Origin: Vogesella mureinivorans
GTDB lineage: Bacteria > Pseudomonadota > Gammaproteobacteria > Burkholderiales > Chromobacteriaceae
Length of the DNA stretch: 64,000 nucleotides
Direction: 5' to 3'
Assembly: GCF_007644035.1 (NCBI RefSeq)
Contig: NZ_VMTV02000346.1
Location: 62,001-126,000, forward strand
Positions 59,580 to 64,000 of this stretch are shown piece after piece. A program made the position numbers and the translations under genes. How positions within the stretch are numbered: position 1 is the first letter of the stretch; each line of letters starts with the position of its first letter. The notes under the pieces are model-generated. The model made no database searches and was not told the DNA's origin. It saw nothing but the letters and a program-made list of their open reading frames with translations.

Positions 59580-60044
59580 ATGTCCGTACTGAAAGAATTC
59601 CGCGAATTTACCATGCGCGGCAACGTGATCGACCTGGCGGTGGGTGTGGTCATCGGCGGTGCCTTCGGCGCCATCGTCAAATCGCTGGTGGACGATGTGA
59701 TCATGCCGCCCATCGGCCTGCTGATCGGCAATGTGGATTTTGCCAACCTGTTCATCGTGCTGAAAGAAGGCGCCAAAGCCGCCGCACCGTACGCATCGGT
59801 CGCCGCTGCCAAGGACGCCGGCGCGGTCACCATGAACATCGGCCTGTTCATCAACGCGCTGGTCAGCTTCACCATCGTAGCCTTCGCCATTTTCATGCTG
59901 GTAAAAGTGATCAACCGCCTGAAGCGCGAAGAAAAAGTGGAAGAAATCGCCGCCGAGCCCGCTACCAAGGAATGCCGCTACTGCTTGTCCAGTATTCCGG
60001 TAAAAGCCACGCGCTGCCCGTGCTGCACCTCGCAGCTGGACTAA
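59580..60044 (+). CDS. mscL: Large-conductance mechanosensitive channel with C-terminal cysteine motif
   Basis: 154 residues. The MscL core has an N-terminal amphipathic helix and TM1 ([46 protein letters not shown]) and TM2 ([16 protein letters not shown]). The last 25 residues carry C132-x2-C135 and C146/C149, a possible zinc ribbon replacing the usual charged C-terminal helix. Such tails occur in some MscL proteins; function is unknown. Start ATG has AAGGGGGG upstream. Confidence 0.95.
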   Translation: MSVLKEFREFTMRGNVIDLAVGVVIGGAFGAIVKSLVDDVIMPPIGLLIGNVDFANLFIVLKEGAKAAAPYASVAAAKDAGAVTMNIGLFINALVSFTIVAFAIFMLVKVINRLKREEKVEEIAAEPATKECRYCLSSIPVKATRCPCCTSQLD

Positions 60045-60062
60045 GCTTACGCTGACAGCCAG

Positions 60063-60096
60063 GCACAAGGCCGCCCACGGGCGGCCTTGTGCTTTT
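60063..60096 (+). terminator. Terminator of mscL
   Basis: 14-bp stem GCACAAGGCCGCCC / GGGCGGCCTTGTGC (60063-60076 and 60079-60092) followed by TTTT. Confidence 0.9.
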
Positions 60097-60151
60097 CGGC
60101 GCAGACAGTGCGCGCCCATCGGGCACCTAGCACCGCATATTGCACACCACC

Positions 60152-61087
60152 TCAAGCCATGACAGCCACCTGCGGCAACAAACGCTGGCATAGCGCATCC
60201 ACCGCGCTGCGTAACGGCACGGCCGCCCCGGCCACCCCACAGGCCGCGCTACCACTGGCTACCGCCGCCGCCAGATGCTGCGCCAGCGCGGCCTGTGGCG
60301 CCTGCCACAGGCTAGCCAGCAAGCCGGCCATACTGGCGTCGCCCGCGCCAACCGTATCCACCACCGCTACCGGCGGCGGTGCCAGCTGCAAACGCTGGGT
60401 GCCCGCCCACAGCTGCGCCCCGGCTGCACCGCAGGTGTACAGGATGAGTGCCTGCGGGTTCCACTGCTGCAGCGTGGCCAGCGCGGCGGCCTGGTCGTGG
60501 TGGCGAAACAGCCCGGCCAGGTCTTCGTCCGACACCTTTACCACGTCGGCCAGCGCCACCATCTGGCGCAGCATAGCGTCGTAACGGGCGTCCATCGCCA
60601 CGCGAAAATTCGGGTCGTAGGCAAGGCGTACCCCGGCGGCCTTCAGCTGCCGCGCCTGCGCCAGCAAATGCCCCGCCAGCGGCGGGCGGGCCAGGCTGAT
60701 ACCACCAAACAGCGCCCAGCGCGCTGCCTGCGGCCAACCTGGCGGCAAGTTGGCCGCATCAAAATGCAGGTCGGCGCTGTGATCGCCCACAAAGAAATAC
60801 TGCGGCGGCTGCGTGCTGTACACCATGGCCAGCAAGGGCGAGGCGTCCACGGGCTGGATATAGCGCAGGTCCAGCCCCGCCTCGGCACTGGCTGCCAGCA
60901 GCGCCTCGCCAAAACAATCGCGGCTGATGGCCCCGGCAAACGCTGCCGGCAGCCCCCAGCCCGCCAGGATGCGCGCCACATTCCACGGTGCGCCGCCCGG
61001 GCGCGACAGCCAGCGGCCATCGGGCTGGATGATCATGTCGGTTAATACCTCGCCAAAACAGAGCAAGGCCGGTAAGGGCTGTGTCAT
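60152..61087 (-). CDS. PfkB-family carbohydrate kinase, probably fructokinase
   Basis: 311 residues of the ribokinase/PfkB family. N-terminal substrate motif GGAPWNVARILAGWG with Gly-Gly lid, and the ATP/catalytic motif DTVGAGDASMAGLL (catalytic Asp) near residue 255. The CFGEVLTDMI start and sequence style fit fructokinases. GGAG lies upstream (GCAGGAGACGCAATG). Downstream of a porin and near an alpha-glucosidase and MalK-type ATPase, so it may phosphorylate fructose released from sucrose or a similar sugar (inference). Two repeat words form an inverted pair at 60730-60757. Confidence 0.88.
   Translation of the reverse strand: MTQPLPALLCFGEVLTDMIIQPDGRWLSRPGGAPWNVARILAGWGLPAAFAGAISRDCFGEALLAASAEAGLDLRYIQPVDASPLLAMVYSTQPPQYFFVGDHSADLHFDAANLPPGWPQAARWALFGGISLARPPLAGHLLAQARQLKAAGVRLAYDPNFRVAMDARYDAMLRQMVALADVVKVSDEDLAGLFRHHDQAAALATLQQWNPQALILYTCGAAGAQLWAGTQRLQLAPPPVAVVDTVGAGDASMAGLLASLWQAPQAALAQHLAAAVASGSAACGVAGAAVPLRSAVDALCQRLLPQVAVMA
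60729..60758. repeat. Inverted pair of the repeat inside the fructokinase-like gene
   Basis: TGCGGCCAACC (from 60729) and GTTGGCCGCA (to 60758) could pair over a nine-base loop within the coding region. Confidence 0.7.
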
Positions 61088-61102
61088 TGCGTCTCCTGCA
61101 TG

Positions 61103-61128
61103 AAAAAAACCTGCCGCAGGGCGGCAGG
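61103..61128 (-). terminator. Terminator of the porin gene
   Basis: 8-bp stem CCTGCCGC / GCGGCAGG (61110-61117, 61121-61128) followed on the minus strand by a run of seven T. The kinase gene starts 16 bases further on, so it may depend on read-through or its own promoter. Confidence 0.85.
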
Positions 61129-61177
61129 CTAAGACCTCATCTTGAACAGGCAGCTTGCGCCGCCCTGCACCGCCGCA

Positions 61178-62143
61178 TCAGAAGCCGATGTGCACCCCGC
61201 CAAACAGATAATTGTCACGCTTGCCGTTGTTCTTCTTGTCCGATTTGTACTCGGCAAACAAGCTGGTCTGGAAGCGGCTGTCCTTGCCGGACAGATCGTA
61301 GTCGGCCCCCAGCAGGGTCACTTTGTGTTTGCCGCCGCTCACATAGCCAAAGTCAGTCGTGCTGACATAGCCGGCACGCACGCCCACGCGCTGTGGCTTG
61401 TACTCGGCGTACACCCCCACGCTCTTCTGCGTAGGGCCTTTCACGTTCTTGGAATTGTTCAGTTCCGTGGCCAGCGTCAGGCCGGCTACCGGCACCACTT
61501 TCAGCGCCAGCAGCGTGTCTTTCAGTGTGCCGCCGGCAGCCACTTTTTGCTGGCCAAACGACAAACGGGTACCAAACATGCCTTGTTCGTAAGTGCCGCT
61601 GGCCGCCCAGGCGTCGGTCGCGCGCGGCTGGGTGGTGGTTTTGTCTTCACCCGGCGAGTAGCTGAACGACAGCGCCAGGCCATTCAGGTTTGGTGCCTCG
61701 TATTTGAAAGCGCCACGGCTGCTACCACCGCCGCTGATGATGTCGCCACGGTCCGGGCCCACGTCGTAGGCGTACAGATTAGCCTTGAAGTAGCCATCAC
61801 CGTAGGCATTAATGCCACGGCCCAGTTTTACCGTACCAAACTCGCCTTGCAAGCCGACAAAGGTATCGCCATTGGCAAAATGGTCGGTGCCTTTATTATT
61901 ATCCAGCTTGATATCGGTATTTACCTGCAGCAGCGCTTTCAGGCCATTGCCGATATCGGCACTGCCCACCACATTCAATTCGGAACCGCCGTCTTCTACG
62001 GCACGGTTACTGATACCGTTTTCTTTTTTGGATGCCATACCGACTTCTACCTTGCCGGTGAATCTGATATCGCCATCCAGGGCAAATGCGTGGCCAGCCA
62101 TCAGGCTAGTGGCAACCAGCAGGGCAATGTGTTTTTTATTCAT
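61178..62143 (-). CDS. Beta-barrel porin (Gram-negative porin family)
   Basis: 321 residues with signal peptide KHIALLVATSLMAGHAFA-LDG, alternating amphipathic strands, and a C-terminal phenylalanine (GGVHIGF) recognised by BAM. The EVGMASKKENG start and LKALLQVNTDIKL, FVGLQGEFGTVKLGRGINA, RGAFKYEAPNLNGLALSFSYSPGED blocks are typical of beta-proteobacterial general porins. Its place in a sugar-use cluster suggests that it is the outer-membrane path for that sugar. Confidence 0.92.
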   Translation of the reverse strand: MNKKHIALLVATSLMAGHAFALDGDIRFTGKVEVGMASKKENGISNRAVEDGGSELNVVGSADIGNGLKALLQVNTDIKLDNNKGTDHFANGDTFVGLQGEFGTVKLGRGINAYGDGYFKANLYAYDVGPDRGDIISGGGSSRGAFKYEAPNLNGLALSFSYSPGEDKTTTQPRATDAWAASGTYEQGMFGTRLSFGQQKVAAGGTLKDTLLALKVVPVAGLTLATELNNSKNVKGPTQKSVGVYAEYKPQRVGVRAGYVSTTDFGYVSGGKHKVTLLGADYDLSGKDSRFQTSLFAEYKSDKKNNGKRDNYLFGGVHIGF

Positions 62144-62190
62144 GCTTGTCTCCGTTTGTGTTTATTTTCCAGCGCTTGCCGGTAGGGCTT

Positions 62191-62219
62191 ATTTAAAACG
62201 CCCACAAACATGTAGCCAA
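62191..62219 (-). promoter_or_regulatory. Possible sigma-70 promoter of the porin gene
   Basis: On the minus strand TTGGCT (62214-62219), a 17-base spacer and TTAAAT (62191-62196), about 48 bases upstream of the porin start in an AT-rich gap. Confidence 0.45.
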
Positions 62220-62325
62220 CACATTACAAAACAAACCCGCTCATTTTTTAAAACAAATTGGTTACCCGCAACAAAACATTATTCACAAATAAAACACGCC
62301 ATTCATAATTGAAATACAGCACAGA

Positions 62326-62355
62326 TAAATAAAGGCACCCCGCGGTGCCTTTATT
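62326..62355 (-). terminator. Terminator of the MalK-type ATPase gene
   Basis: Stem AAAGGCACC / GGTGCCTTT around CCGC (62331-62352), flanked by TTATT on the minus strand, 20 bases after the ATPase stop. Confidence 0.8.
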
Positions 62356-62374
62356 CAAAGCCGTACCCGGCGGC

Positions 62375-63496
62375 TCAGGCCGCGGCCAGGCTAGCGGCCA
62401 ACCTGGGCAAGGCTTCGTCTGCCGCGTCAAACACATGCAGGCTGGCGGCGGGCAGCGCAAAGCGCAGGCTGTCGCCGATGGCAGCGCTGCTACCGGCCAG
62501 CTTTACCACCAGCGGCGCCGGCGACAGGCCGGTTTCCAGGTAGGCATAGCTATGCTCGCCCAGGTGCTCCAGGTGGGTAATGCGGCCCAGCAGGCTGCCC
62601 TCGCCTACCTGCACGTGCTCGGGGCGAATGCCCACCGTCACCACCGCGCCAGCCTGCTGGCTGCTGGCGTTCACCGCCGCCTGCAGCGTGGCCGTGCCGG
62701 CCAGGCACTGCAAGCCGCTGCTGCTGGCCTGGCTGACCTCGGCCGGGAAAAAGTTCATGCCTGGCGAGCCGATAAAGCTGGCCACAAAACGGTTTTTCGG
62801 GTGGTGGTACAAGTCCAGCGGGTGGCCCACCTGCGCGATGCTGGGCACGCCTTCCTGCCCGGCCAGCGGCTTGAGCAGCACGATCTTGTCGGCCAGCGTC
62901 ATGGCTTCTACCTGGTCGTGCGTCACGTACACCATGCTGGCGCTGCCCAGCTGGCGGTGCAGGCGGGCAATCTCCACCCGTGTCTTCACCCGCAGCGAGG
63001 CGTCCAGGTTGGACAGCGGCTCGTCAAACAGAAACACCTTGGGCTGGCGCACAATGGCGCGGCCAATGGCCACGCGCTGGCGTTGGCCGCCGGACAGCGC
63101 GCCCGGCTTGCGGTCCAGCAGCGCGGTAAGGTGCAGCGATTCGGCCGCGCTGCGCACGCGGCGCTCGATCTCGTCCTTGCCCAGCTTCAGGTGGCGCAGG
63201 CCAAAAGCCATGTTGTCGTACACCGTCATGTGCGGGTACAGCGCATAGCTCTGGAACACCATGGCCACGTCGCGCTGTGCCGGTGGCACGTCGTTCACGC
63301 AGCGGCCATCTATATGCAGCTCGCCGCCGCTGGCGTCGTCCAGGCCGGCAATCAGGCGCAGCAAGGTGGATTTACCGCAGCCGGACGGCCCGATGAACAC
63401 GCAGAACTCGCCCGGTGCAATGGTGAGGTTGATGTCGGCCAGGATGGGGTTGCCACCAAAGCGTTTTTGAATGCCCTGCAAACGGATTTCGCTCAT
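62375..63496 (-). CDS. MalK/UgpC-type sugar ABC transporter ATPase
   Basis: 373 residues from MSEIRLQGIQ at 63496. Walker A GPSGCGKSTLL, Q-loop VFQSYALYPHMTVYDNM, signature LSGGQRQRVA, Walker B VFLFDEPLSNLDASLR, switch YVTHDQVEAMTLADKI and a C-terminal regulatory OB/MalK-like domain (VTVGIRPEHVQVG). It energises an alpha-glucoside or maltose-type importer; the permease and binding-protein genes would lie further to the right, off the window. Two bases after the alpha-glucosidase stop. An open frame extends to 63652 inside the preceding gene and is not used. Confidence 0.92.
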   Translation of the reverse strand: MSEIRLQGIQKRFGGNPILADINLTIAPGEFCVFIGPSGCGKSTLLRLIAGLDDASGGELHIDGRCVNDVPPAQRDVAMVFQSYALYPHMTVYDNMAFGLRHLKLGKDEIERRVRSAAESLHLTALLDRKPGALSGGQRQRVAIGRAIVRQPKVFLFDEPLSNLDASLRVKTRVEIARLHRQLGSASMVYVTHDQVEAMTLADKIVLLKPLAGQEGVPSIAQVGHPLDLYHHPKNRFVASFIGSPGMNFFPAEVSQASSSGLQCLAGTATLQAAVNASSQQAGAVVTVGIRPEHVQVGEGSLLGRITHLEHLGEHSYAYLETGLSPAPLVVKLAGSSAAIGDSLRFALPAASLHVFDAADEALPRLAASLAAA

Positions 63497-63498
63497 GC

Positions 63499-64000
63499 TC
63501 AGCCCTCCACGGCCAGCTGGATGAAGGCAGCCGACATCGGCGCCAGTTCGATCACCTGCCCGGCAGCCTGGCTGCCATCGCTGTGCAGCAGCACGCGGGC
63601 ATCGGCCGGTAATGGCAGGTTGGCCGCATCGCCGCCCAGGTTGAAGACACACTGCAGCACTTGGCCGTGACCGCTGCGGCTAAAGCGCAGCAGGCTGTCG
63701 TCGGCCTCGCCCAGCACAAAATCGCCACCGTGCAAGGCGGGCTGCGCCCGGCGCCAGGCCAGCAGCTGCTGCCAGAACGCCAGCGGGCTATCGGCCTGCG
63801 CCGCCTGCTGCGCTACGGCGGCGCTACGGTGCGCTGGCCACAGCGGCAGCCACGGCTGCTGGCTGCCAAAGCCACCGTCGGCGCTGCTATCCCACGCCAT
63901 CGGCGTGCGGCAGCCGTCGCGGCCTTTGAACTCGGGCCACAGCACCTTGGCGTACGGGTCTTGCAGCTGTTCGTAGCGGATCTCGGCTTCCGGCCAGCCC
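63499..64000 (-). CDS. Alpha-glucosidase (GH13), C-terminal part
   Basis: The frame is open to the right edge, so only the last ~167 residues are visible. YEQLQDPYAKVLWPEFKGRDGCRTPMAWD is the conserved C-terminal part of the GH13 barrel in alpha-glucosidases of the GH13_23 type, followed by a short C-terminal beta domain ending SAAFIQLAVEG. It probably hydrolyses maltose, sucrose or isomaltose-type disaccharides taken up by the adjacent transporter. The catalytic residues lie off the window. Confidence 0.88.
   Translation of the reverse strand, partial: GWPEAEIRYEQLQDPYAKVLWPEFKGRDGCRTPMAWDSSADGGFGSQQPWLPLWPAHRSAAVAQQAAQADSPLAFWQQLLAWRRAQPALHGGDFVLGEADDSLLRFSRSGHGQVLQCVFNLGGDAANLPLPADARVLLHSDGSQAAGQVIELAPMSAAFIQLAVEG

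Overview
The window is high-GC DNA apart from one AT-rich block, and it is densely coding. The gene families (FliE-R flagellar export set, Wzc-type kinase, Fbp iron transporter, beta-proteobacterial porin, AacS, LpxH) point to a free-living, motile beta-proteobacterium. It is most likely of the order Neisseriales and the Chromobacteriaceae side (Vogesella/Chromobacterium/Aquitalea-like). This placement is inferred from gene content and style; no rRNA is present.

Layout. (1) 1-13,002: a surface polysaccharide locus made of two convergent blocks. On the plus strand are a 5'-truncated BY-kinase/chain-length regulator, a PHP-type tyrosine phosphatase and a small TPR-like protein. On the minus strand is an operon with a WcaJ-type initiating transferase, wecB, wecC, a Wzx flippase, a Wzy-like polymerase, two glycosyltransferases, a WecG/TagA-type transferase and a VanZ-like protein. 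wecB and wecC predict UDP-ManNAcA as a building block. The middle of this operon (about 4.1-9.5 kb) is strikingly AT-rich and looks imported. (2) 13.3-20.8 kb: an IclR regulator divergent from a VOC protein and acetoacetyl-CoA synthetase, then galE and two glycosyltransferase-like genes. (3) 20.9-31.3 kb: rpmE, cysS, an SbmA/BacA-like ABC exporter, a D-lactate-dehydrogenase-like flavoprotein followed at once by a diguanylate cyclase, arfB, motA without motB, an HD hydrolase, glutaminase and an orphan amino-acid-type binding protein. (4) 31.3-45.8 kb: yebC, then a compact flagellar cluster, all on the minus strand, reading a CheB methylesterase domain, an FlrC-type sigma-54 activator, fliEFGHIJK and fliLMNOPQR. 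(5) 45.8-57.4 kb: a low-molecular-weight tyrosine phosphatase, uvrB, pbpG, the fbpABC iron transporter, flgP and flgT behind a strong FliA-type promoter, ppiA, ppiB and lpxH. (6) 57.6-64 kb: lactate permease, mscL, and a sugar-use cluster on the minus strand (alpha-glucosidase, MalK-type ATPase, porin, fructokinase-like PfkB kinase).

Most unusual signal. A short word, GCGGCCAAC (complement GTTGGCCGC), occurs 49 times by eye on both strands, where about one would be expected by chance. The extended consensus is TGCGGCCAACC. Copies lie in genes of every kind, and several sit as inverted pairs that form intergenic hairpins or terminators. None lies between 3.6 and 10.1 kb, which includes the whole AT-rich block. 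This is how DNA uptake sequences behave in Neisseria and Haemophilus, but the word differs from the DUS and USS families I know. I propose it as a candidate DNA-uptake-type dialect. No tRNA, rRNA, CRISPR array, insertion sequence or prophage was seen.
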